A stretch of DNA of 20,636 nucleotides from an uncultured Lachnospiraceae bacterium. GTDB lineage: Bacteria; Bacillota; Clostridia; Lachnospirales; Lachnospiraceae. Of this stretch, positions 7,302-15,787 are shown one piece after another. Every line of letters starts with the position of its first letter. Within the stretch, counting starts at the first letter, position 1. The stretch is taken from NCBI GenBank assembly GCA_946633495.1, contig CAMPAX010000016.1, forward strand, positions 1 to 20,636, given 5' to 3'. The translations under genes were made by a program, and so were the position numbers. Below the pieces are notes generated by a model. That model had not been told where the DNA came from. It saw only the letters and a list, made by a program, of their open reading frames with translations, and ran no database searches.

Positions 7302-7336
7302 AGCGCAGCGGATTTTCTCTTCCGCTGCGCTTTCCT
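7302..7336. terminator. Shared stem-loop terminator between convergent genes
   Basis: AGCGCAGCGGA (7302-7312) and TCCGCTGCGCT (7321-7331) form a perfect 11-bp stem with an 8-nt loop. On the plus strand it is followed by TTTCCTGTTTT; on the minus strand by CATTTTAAGTTT. It lies 23 bp after the TPM-like stop and 35 bp after the DUF308-like stop, so it probably serves both. Confidence 0.85.
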
Positions 7337-7366
7337 GTTTTCCCTGTTATCTGTTTCTGTTATATC

Positions 7367-8005
7367 CTACTCTTCCCAGACGACGCCGGAGCCGTCATTT
7401 ACATATCGTCCTTCTTTATATACCTTATATGACGTATACAGATTGAAGACGCCAAGTACCATCAGGACCACGCCGAATACATAGAACAGCCAGCTGGCGG
7501 TGTCCAGCCATGCCTTCGGGAAAAGGAACAGCAGGAGTCCGATCACGATGGAGACAATGTCGGTCACCAGATAAAACGTGTATTTCTCGGATTTGCCTTT
7601 CAGTTTATGCTCCGTAAAAATACTGATCAGAGAATTCAGCAGAATACAGAGGCCGACAACCTTCAGGAAGAAGCCCGCAACCCAGCCGGGATTCGCCACG
7701 CAGATGATACCCATAATGAAAAGCATGGAGGCAAAAAATACCGTCACAGGCGAAAAGGATGTCATAAGCGAGATACCGATCACCACGCCTCCGATCATAA
7801 GGACCACACCGATGATCGTTACGATCACATCCAGTACATTTCCCTGGATCAGAACAAAAAGCAGTCCAAGGACAAACATAATGAGCGGGATCGTATAGCT
7901 TTTTGATTCATATTTAACGAAATTCGGGAAGTTCTTCTCTCTGCGGATCGGACCACCGTTTCCACTTCCACCGTTCCCGTCTTTCTTCTCCAGCAAATTT
8001 GCCAT
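7367..8005 (-). CDS. DUF308/HdeD-like six-helix membrane protein
   Basis: A 212-residue protein with a polar, Gly/Asn-rich cytoplasmic start (1-37) and six hydrophobic segments at about 38-54, 57-80, 86-104, 108-130, 143-163 and 170-192, arranged as paired helices. This is the layout of DUF308 proteins, which include acid-stress protein HdeD; the role in Clostridia is not known. The helices carry the Gly-rich and LFLFP-type pattern (158-163) typical of the family. The start at 8005 has GGGAG upstream. It has its own promoter and ends at the shared terminator, so it is a single-gene unit. Confidence 0.85.
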   Translation of the reverse strand: MANLLEKKDGNGGSGNGGPIRREKNFPNFVKYESKSYTIPLIMFVLGLLFVLIQGNVLDVIVTIIGVVLMIGGVVIGISLMTSFSPVTVFFASMLFIMGIICVANPGWVAGFFLKVVGLCILLNSLISIFTEHKLKGKSEKYTFYLVTDIVSIVIGLLLFLFPKAWLDTASWLFYVFGVVLMVLGVFNLYTSYKVYKEGRYVNDGSGVVWEE

Positions 8006-8038
8006 CTTATCTATCTCCCTTCCGGAATGATCTGAATG

Positions 8039-8073
8039 GTATCATATGAGTAAAAACTCTATCCGTATGATAC
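8039..8073. repeat. 8-bp inverted repeat overlapping the -10 region
   Basis: GTATCATA (8039-8046) and TATGATAC (8066-8073) are perfect inverted copies 19 bp apart, with an inner GAG/CTC pair (8048-8050, 8057-8059). One arm covers the predicted -10 of the DUF308-like gene; the other lies in its leader. It may be an operator or a leader hairpin. Confidence 0.6.
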
Positions 8074-8095
8074 ACGAATCAGCCATGTTTTACAA
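8067..8095 (-). promoter_or_regulatory. Promoter of the DUF308-like gene
   Basis: On the minus strand TTGTAA (plus 8090-8095) and TATCAT (plus 8067-8072) are 17 bp apart, upstream of the start at 8005. The fit is good at the -35 and moderate at the -10. Confidence 0.6.
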
Positions 8096-8179
8096 TAGAA
8101 ACAGCATTAATTCGAGATGAATGATTCCTGAAGCTTTTCGTATAGCAGAAGTTTCCTTCACGCCGTATCAAAGAGCGGT

Positions 8180-9526
8180 TCATTCATTTTCGATCATGGC
8201 TTCCAGTTCACCGGCTGTCATGCCGCCGCTTTCCTGTTCATTTCCGGGTCCTTCATCTGCCCGCTGTCCCTCAGCCCCGGGAGATTCTCCACCTGGATTT
8301 TCCGCATCCCCGTCCGTATTTCCCGGCAGGCTTTCATCCACGGTCTCATCCGCACGGTCATCGTCATTGGGCGTCTGGGTGCCGCTTTGGGAACCGCTTT
8401 CTCCTGTCTTGTCAGGGAGAAGTGCCGCACCGCCCGCTGCCAGCTGATTCTTCAGCGCCACAAGCTGTGCCTGCAAAGAGTCGATCTGTTTCTGCAGCTC
8501 TTCTTTATCCTGCTCGGCTTTCTTTACGCTCTTCTCACTCTCCGATACGGTGAGCTGCATTCCGGAAAGCTCCGAATTCTTGGCGGACAGTTCTTTCAGA
8601 TAGGACGCTTCCAGAGCCTCCTTCTCTTCCGCCGCATTCTTCCTTATCCCCGGAATGATCAGGAAATACAGGATCAGCATACCGATGATCATACCGGCAA
8701 ACATATATACATTTGAATATCGTGCAAGGTTGGATTCCCTGAATCTCTGACGCACACTGATACTGCGGCGCTTTCCCGTGGGGGACGTAGGATGGATCTT
8801 CCGCGCAGGGCGCTGTCCCTCGGGTGTCTCAACTCCGTAATACTCGTCGAACAGATCCGAGAACTCCTCCTCCCCCTGCTCAGCCAGACGGACGATCTGC
8901 TCCTCCGTCTCACCCATTTCCCGAAGGTATCTTTGCGCCGTGGTATTGGTCCGATCCAACGTCAGTACCCGGGAAAGACATTTTCTTGCCATGCTCTTTC
9001 TGCCCTGCTCCATATAAAGCAGCGCCATCAGAAGATGTCCCTTGATGAAATGGTGATTCAGGGACACTGCCTTCCGAAGGGCGATCTGCGCAAGATCCAG
9101 GGAATGCTGCTTCGCATGTTCCAGCGCCTGGTTAAACTCCCGTGCCGTTTCCGACGCTCGTTCCAGCTCCTTCGGATCATCCCGAAGCTCTTTCAGATAC
9201 CGCACTGCCGGATTCCTCTCCGGCTGGTAATTCATACTGATGACCCACTGACTCAGCGCCGGAACGACCTCTCCCATCTCATAGAGAACCAGACCCAGCA
9301 GATTTCGGCTGAGAATGTTCATCTTGTTGTAGCGAAGAGACATTTTCAGGGAATCCACTGCGCCTGACAGATCCCGGCTGCGCGCCTTATCCAACGCGAT
9401 ATTATAATGGTAACTGGATGTATTGAAAGCCTTCTTTAAGAAGTCCTGATTCAGTCTGCAGGATGTGCAGTACCCGTTATGGCTGACCGGCTGCCCGCAA
9501 TACACGCATTTTTCCCGGATCGCCAT
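8180..9526 (-). CDS. Zinc-ribbon, TPR, coiled-coil membrane protein
   Basis: A 448-residue protein of unrecognised role with clear parts in order: a zinc ribbon (C7, C10, C20, C23), a helical TPR-like region (about 35-210; for example 51-105 and 140-205, with repeats of the ALRKAVSLNHHFIKGHLLMALLYM kind), a basic linker, one membrane helix (about 272-292), a heptad-rich coiled coil (about 296-365), and a Gly/Glu/Asp-rich disordered tail. With no signal peptide, the TPR part is likely cytoplasmic and the coiled coil outside. The start overlaps the stop of the 48-aa ORF (TAATG) and GGGGAG lies upstream, so the two are translationally coupled. It seems to end the addB-to-folC gene series. Confidence 0.88.
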   Translation of the reverse strand: MAIREKCVYCGQPVSHNGYCTSCRLNQDFLKKAFNTSSYHYNIALDKARSRDLSGAVDSLKMSLRYNKMNILSRNLLGLVLYEMGEVVPALSQWVISMNYQPERNPAVRYLKELRDDPKELERASETAREFNQALEHAKQHSLDLAQIALRKAVSLNHHFIKGHLLMALLYMEQGRKSMARKCLSRVLTLDRTNTTAQRYLREMGETEEQIVRLAEQGEEEFSDLFDEYYGVETPEGQRPARKIHPTSPTGKRRSISVRQRFRESNLARYSNVYMFAGMIIGMLILYFLIIPGIRKNAAEEKEALEASYLKELSAKNSELSGMQLTVSESEKSVKKAEQDKEELQKQIDSLQAQLVALKNQLAAGGAALLPDKTGESGSQSGTQTPNDDDRADETVDESLPGNTDGDAENPGGESPGAEGQRADEGPGNEQESGGMTAGELEAMIENE

Positions 9527-9672
9527 TATCTCGTCACTCCCCGCAAATCCTGAGTCATCTGAAGCACGATGTCGGAGATATCTTTCAGGTCACTGGACAA
9601 AATGTCCTCTTCCGCCTGACTGACGCCCAGACTCGGGCTGAACTGCTTTAATTCTTCATCAAAATCTATCAT
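9526..9672 (-). CDS. 48-residue acidic small protein between folC and the TPR gene
   Basis: The frame opens at 9672 and stops with TAA at 9526-9528, giving MIDFDEELKQFSPSLGVSQA followed by an acidic helix to residue 48. GAAGAGG lies about six bases before the ATG, inside the end of folC. It starts two bases after the folC stop, and its stop overlaps the next start (TAATG), the tight packing of a translated operon gene. The product is acidic and helical with no membrane segment or cysteine. I recognise no family; it may be a partner of the TPR protein next door. Confidence 0.75.
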   Translation of the reverse strand: MIDFDEELKQFSPSLGVSQAEEDILSSDLKDISDIVLQMTQDLRGVTR

Positions 9673-9674
9673 AT

Positions 9675-11207
9675 TTACCTCTTCCCGGATCCTTCGCCGG
9701 TACCAATCTCCTGTGACTTACGATCTCTGGTGCTCCCGCCGGTACCAATCTCCTGTGACTTACGATCTCTGGTATTCCCGCCGGTACCAATCTCCTGTGA
9801 CTTACGATCTCTGGTGTTCCCGCCGCATCCGGATCCCCGGTCTTTCTGCCGCAAAATGTGCTTCACCTCACCCACGAGATACAGGGATCCGGTGATCAGC
9901 GTCAGCCCTTCCGGGCCAATGTCATATGCAAGCTCCATGGCTTTCTCCAAAGATTCTGTTACAATGATCTCGGGCGGGGCATTTACAACGCTGTCCCCAT
10001 TCAGGTGCTTTTCCCTCTCTGCCGCGTCCGGCGCATTCTCCCTTGGCTCCTCCAAAAATACGCGGAGGTTCTCTGCAGACGCAGCCCTGCTTCCCTGATA
10101 CTGCGTAAGCAGGATCCTGTTCCAGGGAAATACGCAGAGCTCCCGAAGAACGCCCCCAACATCCTTATCTCCGGATGCTCCGAAGATCAGCTGTACCTCT
10201 TTCGCCTTCCTGAGAGAAGCCAGTACCCGAACACTCTCCATCAGGCGCCGCGCCGCGGAGGGATTATGTGCGCCATCCACGAAAACGCCCGGTGCGGCCT
10301 CCTCCAGCCTTCCCTCCCACCAAAAGCTTTTCAGGGACCTTCGGATCAGCTCCCGAAGCCACTCCCGCTCCCTGTCAGGAAAAAGGAAATGTGCAGCCGT
10401 AACAGCCGTAACCGCATTCTCCACCTGGTACTTTGCCTCTGTCGGCAGGAAGACATGGTCGTATCTATCATAATCGTTTTCAAATGAAAAATCAATGCCG
10501 TGGGCGGTTCTTTCAAATGCATGCAGTTTTACATCCCGGCAGTTGATGATCTCTCGGCACCCATATTCCACAGCCCTTTCCTCGATCACTTTATCCGCCT
10601 CACGCCCTGCGTCCTGGGTGTGAAAGACCACAGGTCCCGGTCCGGTGATGATACCCGCCTTCTCTCCTGCGATCTTCTCGATGGTGTCTCCTAAATACTC
10701 TACATGATCCAATCCGATCTCGGTGATCACAAAAAGATCCGCCGGTATGCTTGTGGTTGCGTCCAGCCGGCCTCCAAGTCCGGTTTCCAGAACGATATCC
10801 TGTACCCCAGCCTCCCGGAAATACCAGAGTGCCAGCACAAACAGGAGTTCAAAAAATGTAAGCATGGGATGATTCTCTCCGCGGCGCACCGCCTCGATCA
10901 TTTCATATCCCCGCACCAGCTCTTCATCCGGAATCTCAACACCGTTCACACGGATCCGTTCGTTCATCCGGATCAGATGGGGCGAGAAAAAGCCACCACA
11001 CCTGCTCCCGGCATTTTGAAGCATAAGACAGAGCATCCGGCAGACAGAACCCTTCCCGTTGGTACCCGCCACGTGAATGATCCTGCGGCCCCGTTCCGGA
11101 TGTCCCAGTGCTTCCAGATAGGATCGGAGCACCGTAAAATCATGTTTCTCTTTTGTAAACTTCGGAATGGAAAGGATCCGATCCACTACCTCATCATACT
11201 CTAACAT
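9675..11207 (-). CDS. folC: Folylpolyglutamate synthase / dihydrofolate synthase
   Basis: A Mur-ligase-fold enzyme that adds glutamate to folates using ATP, and in many bacteria also makes dihydrofolate from dihydropteroate. Landmarks: GTNGKGS (48-54, P-loop), ETGLGGRLDATT (141-152), GLDHVEYLG (165-173), GEKAGI (181-186, with the lysine carbamylated in the family) and DGAHNP (311-316). At 510 residues it is longer than the usual 420-440. The excess is a region at about 385-410 and a C-terminal tail of three 14-residue repeats (462-503). No in-frame start lies upstream; the AAAGGA before the ATG is about 13 bases away, so initiation may be weak. It follows queF after 99 bp, a stretch with a small CCCGGT/ACCGGG hairpin (11233-11251) but no terminator T run. 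Confidence 0.95.
   Translation of the reverse strand: MLEYDEVVDRILSIPKFTKEKHDFTVLRSYLEALGHPERGRRIIHVAGTNGKGSVCRMLCLMLQNAGSRCGGFFSPHLIRMNERIRVNGVEIPDEELVRGYEMIEAVRRGENHPMLTFFELLFVLALWYFREAGVQDIVLETGLGGRLDATTSIPADLFVITEIGLDHVEYLGDTIEKIAGEKAGIITGPGPVVFHTQDAGREADKVIEERAVEYGCREIINCRDVKLHAFERTAHGIDFSFENDYDRYDHVFLPTEAKYQVENAVTAVTAAHFLFPDREREWLRELIRRSLKSFWWEGRLEEAAPGVFVDGAHNPSAARRLMESVRVLASLRKAKEVQLIFGASGDKDVGGVLRELCVFPWNRILLTQYQGSRAASAENLRVFLEEPRENAPDAAEREKHLNGDSVVNAPPEIIVTESLEKAMELAYDIGPEGLTLITGSLYLVGEVKHILRQKDRGSGCGGNTRDRKSQEIGTGGNTRDRKSQEIGTGGSTRDRKSQEIGTGEGSGKR
9697..9822 (-). repeat. 42-bp in-frame tandem repeat (3 copies) at the end of folC
   Basis: Three contiguous 42-bp units (from 9697, 9739 and 9781) differ at only a few bases. 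They encode GGNTRDRKSQEIGT twice and GGSTRDRKSQEIGT once. The near identity at DNA level suggests recent duplication. The period keeps the frame. Confidence 0.95.
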
Positions 11208-11306
11208 AATGACATGAACATCCTTTATCTATCCCGGTATCGGTGACCGGGCCGTAATGAAATGCGGGAGCAAACGTATTTCGTCCCATGGAAATGGATT
11301 CGGATC

Positions 11307-11801
11307 TTACCGATTATCCACTTTCTCGGGATACAGATCATGATTCGCAAGCCGCTGCCATGCGACCTCCTCCCACTTCGTTCCCGGACGCCCATAGTTG
11401 CAGTACGGATCGATGGACAATCCGCCGCGAGGCAGAAATTTGCCCCAGACCTCGATGTACTTCGGATCCATAAGCGCGATCAGATCCTTCATGATCTTAT
11501 TGACGCAGTCCTCATGAAAATCCCCATGATTCCGGTAGCTGAAAAGATACAGCTTCAGGGACTTGCTCTCCACCATCTTTATGTCCGGGACATACGAGAT
11601 CGTGATGGAAGCAAAGTCCGGCTGCCCCGTGATCGGACAAAGACTGGTGAACTCCGGACAATTGAACTTAACAAAATAATCGTTGTCCGGATGTTTATTC
11701 GGAAATGTCTCCAGCACCTCCGGCGAATAATCCGTGGGGTACCTGGTTCCGGCCGCCCCCAGCAGTGTGATATCTCCCTTTTCCTCCTGTGTTCTTGACA
11801 T
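11307..11801 (-). CDS. queF: NADPH-dependent 7-cyano-7-deazaguanine reductase (QueF)
   Basis: QueF reduces the nitrile of preQ0 to the amine of preQ1, a queuosine precursor, in the cytosol. Counted from the ATG at 11801 the protein has 164 residues, and the catalytic positions fall on C55 (thioimide nucleophile, in SLCPITGQ) and D62, with H96 and E97 in NHGDFHED; C55, D62 and E97 match the numbering known for the Bacillus subtilis unimodular enzyme. The QueF motif ESKSLKLYLFSYRNHGDFHE (78-97) is complete. I prefer 11801 over the in-frame ATG at 11828 because AGGA lies seven bases upstream and the length fits the family. It lies 55 bp after addA and before folC. QueH elsewhere in the window acts in the same pathway. 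Confidence 0.96.
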   Translation of the reverse strand: MSRTQEEKGDITLLGAAGTRYPTDYSPEVLETFPNKHPDNDYFVKFNCPEFTSLCPITGQPDFASITISYVPDIKMVESKSLKLYLFSYRNHGDFHEDCVNKIMKDLIALMDPKYIEVWGKFLPRGGLSIDPYCNYGRPGTKWEEVAWQRLANHDLYPEKVDNR

Positions 11802-11856
11802 ATTCCTGTCCTCTCTGTCTTTCATCATTCGTTTCTCTGTCTGTCATTTCGCGAAT

Positions 11857-14800
11857 CTAAGGCGTCATTTTGATCTCCCCAAGTCCGTCGGCAAACCCGT
11901 AAAACCACATCTCACGAACCGGAAGCTGCAAAATGCTCTCAAGTGTTTCCTTATAAAGTGAGAGCTGCGCCCGGTAGCGGCCGATCAGCTTTTCGGGAGT
12001 ATCCACCCGATCCGTTTTATAATCAACTAATATCACATAGTTCTGTCCCGCTTCATCGGTCTCATAGAAAAATGCATCTATGATCCCCTGCAGCGCTACC
12101 GGTTCCCCGGCATCAAAAAGAGGCAGACCAACTAAAAATTGCTGTTCCCGAAATAGCTCCCCGCGAAGTGCCGCCCGCCGCATTCTCTGAAACAGACTCT
12201 CCGGAGTATCCGAATAGAACTTTCCTATTTTATCAATACGAAGCACTTTTCGCAAGGGGTCGGTAAAGAACGGCCCCCGGATCAGTTCTTTCAGAGTATC
12301 CTGCATTTTCTTTGCGCTGTCGATCTCATGAAAAGGAAGAAGTTCCATCAGCTTATGCACGGCAGTTCCGTAATCTGCACCCGAGACCGTATCCACCCGC
12401 TTCGTCTTTTTTTCTTTCTCCGTCATGCCGGCGGATTCATCACCGGATCCTTCTCCTTCTTCCCTCCTGTCCGCGGACGTTGCCCAAAACGGGGTTTCCG
12501 GGGGTTCAGAATCTTCCATCATGGCCGCATGCTTTATCTCGGATACAGAGAGCTTGGTCCTAGTCGCTGCCGCCGCCTCATATTCATACCGGAACGAGTA
12601 ATCTGCGCGAAGCCGCTCCGCAAGGAGATGTGCCTTTTCAGCCAGAGCAGCAGCTTCCGCTGCATCTTTATTCACTCCTTCTCCCGTTAAAGCATCTTCT
12701 GATGCTTCCTTCCCCGTTTCTTCTTTCTGTTTATCCTCCGCGTCCTCCTCCGGAGCCGCTTCCGCATCCCCGGTATCCGTCAGTTTCTCCGTGGGAACCA
12801 GTTCTACCCGGAAATACTCCGCTGTCCCCTTCGGATCCGCCTGAAGGATCGCCATCAGATAATCCAGATAAGACTTTGCCTTCGCGAGACTCATATATGG
12901 AACCGTTCCGGATCTTCCGCCCTCTGCTCCGGTGCATAGTTCCTCAAAAAATTCGTTCATTCCGTTTCCGGCAGCAGTAAGAAATAATCTCTGTTCTGCC
13001 CGGGTCAGCGCCACATACAAAAGCCGAAGCTGTTCGTGCAGATCCTCCATGATCATCAGATGATTCACTGCGCGCTTTTTGATCCCCTTTGTCGACAGCC
13101 AGTATTTACCGCCGATCTTCCGGATCCGATTCGGTGCAAGACCATAATCCGCACTGACGGTAACCATATTCTCATAGGATTTTCGATTGAATTCCCTCCC
13201 CAGCCGTGCCACAAATACCACCGGATATTCAAGGCCTTTGCTGCTGTGGATCGTACAGATGCTTACACTGTTCGACGCCTCCGAAAGGCTGCCCCGTCCC
13301 GCAAATTCCTCTTCGTGGATCTTGCATTTATCGATGTATTGCAGGAATGCAAACAGTCCATGGTTTCCGGCCTGTTCAAATGCCTCCGCCTTAAAGAAAA
13401 GCTGTGTCAGGTTGTTCAGCCGGTGTTCCCCTCTGGGCATCCTTGCCGCCGTCTCACGAAATCCCGTCTGCTCCAGGATCCGATCCAGGAGCTGAGAGAT
13501 GGACAGGTACACGCTTTCCTTTTTCCAGAGTTCGACATTTTGATGAAATGCACGTAATTTGGGTTCCAGCCCTTCTGCCAGCTCCCGGAACAATTTCCCG
13601 GAATCCGGATCCTCCTTTTCATCGCCCTCCTGTTCATCTATGTCGTTTCTCTCTGCCAGCCAGTCCAGGGCTGCGTCATACAGGCTCTCCGCCCTGTCCT
13701 TCCGATGCATGGCAAGGTAAGCCAGTTCCGCATCATTACACCCCACGATGGGCGAATTGAGGACTGCGGCATAGGGAATGTCCTGACGTGCATTATCGAT
13801 CAGCTGCAGGATCGACAACACGATGATGACTTCCTCCGCATCAAAATAAGCCTTCGGATCCTCCAGCTGCACCGGGATTCCCATCTGCTCATATACCCGA
13901 AGCATGGGGCCCATCTTTTTCACCACGCTTTGAAGGATCACGATATCACCGAAGCGTACCGGCCGGAGGCTGGTTGGAGAATTCTCCTCGCTTTCCGGCT
14001 TTGACTTGTCATATGTCTCGTTCTTAACCCGGATCATCGTCTTCTCCTCCACCAAAGACAAGATCCTTTTTCCGATCATTTTGGCTTCCAGGATATCCTT
14101 ATCAACCGGAACTCCCTCCGCATCCAGAACCTTCCCCTCGGTAAGCAGGATCTCCGGAAGCATGGCCGGATCCACCGGTTCTAAGTAGTGATCCGGTACA
14201 TTCAGCTGCACATCCTCATTGTAATCGATTCCGCCAAAATCCTGACGCATCAGATGACGGAACACAAAATTCGCAGCATCCAGAATCTCCTTCCTGGAAC
14301 GGAAGTTCTGATTCAGATATAAAACCTCACCTTCCCGTTTTTTCGCGTTATAATCCCGCTCTTTTTCAAGAAAAAGCTGGGGTCTTGCCTGTCGGAACCG
14401 GTAAATGCTCTGCTTCACATCTCCCACCATGAAAATGTTGAGAGGCTCCGAAGCACCTTCTCCCCGGGTCTCCTGAGATTCCTCCGGGGCATGAGAAGCT
14501 TCCATGGAATACCTTGCCACACTATTCAGGATATGCTCCTGAATATCGCTTCCATCCTGATACTCATCAATATAGATGTACCTGTAACGCTCGGCATAAC
14601 TTTTCCCCACTGCAGTTACCTCTTTGGTCTCCCGGTCCACAAGGATCGAATATGCAAAATGAGCGATATCCGAGAACGAGTATTTCTTTCTTCGGCGTTT
14701 CTCCTCCATCAGAGCATCCCGAAACGCACGGACTGCCCGTACCAGATGCCGGATAACCACCTCATGATCCGCCTTCTCCGCCGTAAGCTCCTCCAAAGAG

Positions 14801-15717
14801 ATATCCTTCACCATGTCCTTCAGGTCGTCGCGGTAGTCCTTTTTCCTGGCAGCAAGCGCCTCGATCTCTTCCGGATCATATACCTTCGCATAATCCTTTC
14901 CCCGGAACTGCTTTACCGGCTTTGGAATTCCATCCGCCAGATCCGCCAGTGTCTTTGCGTTCATTATCTTTCGGTAATGTCCGATATCTTCCTTCAGTGA
15001 CTCCACGATCTTAGGTGCGTATTTCAGCCTGTCCTGATCCGTCTCAGCATCATAATACGCGGCCTCCCGGGCAAGATCCGCCTCTGCTGCCGCCGCCTTC
15101 TTCTGAACCTCCATAAGATATTTCGCTTCCCAGTCATCCGATCCGCAGGAATCCAGCCAGCGATCCGGATCGGCAAAAGCCTCGGACACACGGAAGGCTG
15201 CCAGGATCAGATCCCGTAGATAGTTATCCTTATACGTTTTCCGCGTAAATGCCCTTGCAAACCGGGCAAATTCCGGGTCTTCGTACAAACAGTTCAGCAC
15301 CTCATCCAGAATCTCTTCGAAAAGCAGCGCCTCTTCTCCGCTGTCAAAAACACCATAAGCCGGATCCACTCCCACCGTCTGGAAATTCTCCCTCACCACT
15401 CGATTACAGAAGCTGTCGATGGTGGAAATATCCGCGTTCGGTGCGATCGAAAGCTGCCGGAGCAGCCAGGAATCCTGAGAGGCATAGGCACGTTTCTCCA
15501 TCTCCGCGATGATCTTCCCCTTCATCTGGGCGGCCGCCGCTTTTGTAAATGTAACCACCAGGATCTCATCGATCCCGCAGCGTTTCTCCGCCACACTGTT
15601 CACGATGCGCTCCACCAGAACCGCCGTTTTGCCGGAACCGGCTGCGGCGGATACCAGGATATTATGATCCCGGGCGATACTGTCCAGAACCTTTTGTTGT
15701 TTCCCGTTCCATTTCAT
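11857..15717 (-). CDS. addA: ATP-dependent helicase/nuclease subunit A (AddA)
   Basis: AddA is the UvrD-like 3'-5' helicase and nuclease of AddAB, which unwinds and resects double-strand breaks until a chi site and prepares ends for RecA. The 1286-residue protein has Walker A GSGKT (27-31), DEYQD (384-388, motif II), GDVKQSIYRFRQARP (432-446, motif III), a TIHSSKGLEYPVVF block, and the late LLYVALTRAEQRLFL motif. The C-terminal RecB-type nuclease is complete: H1121, D1214, and D1232/K1234 in DYKT. Acidic, low-complexity linkers at about 980-1022 and 1078-1110 add some length compared with the usual 1230 or so. The start follows addB by 70 bp with GGAG at a good distance. Confidence 0.97.
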   Translation of the reverse strand: MKWNGKQQKVLDSIARDHNILVSAAAGSGKTAVLVERIVNSVAEKRCGIDEILVVTFTKAAAAQMKGKIIAEMEKRAYASQDSWLLRQLSIAPNADISTIDSFCNRVVRENFQTVGVDPAYGVFDSGEEALLFEEILDEVLNCLYEDPEFARFARAFTRKTYKDNYLRDLILAAFRVSEAFADPDRWLDSCGSDDWEAKYLMEVQKKAAAAEADLAREAAYYDAETDQDRLKYAPKIVESLKEDIGHYRKIMNAKTLADLADGIPKPVKQFRGKDYAKVYDPEEIEALAARKKDYRDDLKDMVKDISLEELTAEKADHEVVIRHLVRAVRAFRDALMEEKRRRKKYSFSDIAHFAYSILVDRETKEVTAVGKSYAERYRYIYIDEYQDGSDIQEHILNSVARYSMEASHAPEESQETRGEGASEPLNIFMVGDVKQSIYRFRQARPQLFLEKERDYNAKKREGEVLYLNQNFRSRKEILDAANFVFRHLMRQDFGGIDYNEDVQLNVPDHYLEPVDPAMLPEILLTEGKVLDAEGVPVDKDILEAKMIGKRILSLVEEKTMIRVKNETYDKSKPESEENSPTSLRPVRFGDIVILQSVVKKMGPMLRVYEQMGIPVQLEDPKAYFDAEEVIIVLSILQLIDNARQDIPYAAVLNSPIVGCNDAELAYLAMHRKDRAESLYDAALDWLAERNDIDEQEGDEKEDPDSGKLFRELAEGLEPKLRAFHQNVELWKKESVYLSISQLLDRILEQTGFRETAARMPRGEHRLNNLTQLFFKAEAFEQAGNHGLFAFLQYIDKCKIHEEEFAGRGSLSEASNSVSICTIHSSKGLEYPVVFVARLGREFNRKSYENMVTVSADYGLAPNRIRKIGGKYWLSTKGIKKRAVNHLMIMEDLHEQLRLLYVALTRAEQRLFLTAAGNGMNEFFEELCTGAEGGRSGTVPYMSLAKAKSYLDYLMAILQADPKGTAEYFRVELVPTEKLTDTGDAEAAPEEDAEDKQKEETGKEASEDALTGEGVNKDAAEAAALAEKAHLLAERLRADYSFRYEYEAAAATRTKLSVSEIKHAAMMEDSEPPETPFWATSADRREEGEGSGDESAGMTEKEKKTKRVDTVSGADYGTAVHKLMELLPFHEIDSAKKMQDTLKELIRGPFFTDPLRKVLRIDKIGKFYSDTPESLFQRMRRAALRGELFREQQFLVGLPLFDAGEPVALQGIIDAFFYETDEAGQNYVILVDYKTDRVDTPEKLIGRYRAQLSLYKETLESILQLPVREMWFYGFADGLGEIKMTP

Positions 15718-15787
15718 AACAATTCTCCGACTGTATTGAATCGATCTTTATGATCTCGTGATCCCGTTCGTTCACTTCGAATTCCCG

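Noticed and set aside
11208..11306. Riboswitch or terminator between queF and folC
   Set aside because: There is one 6-bp hairpin (11233-11251) without a T run and no motif of a known riboswitch class that I can recognise.
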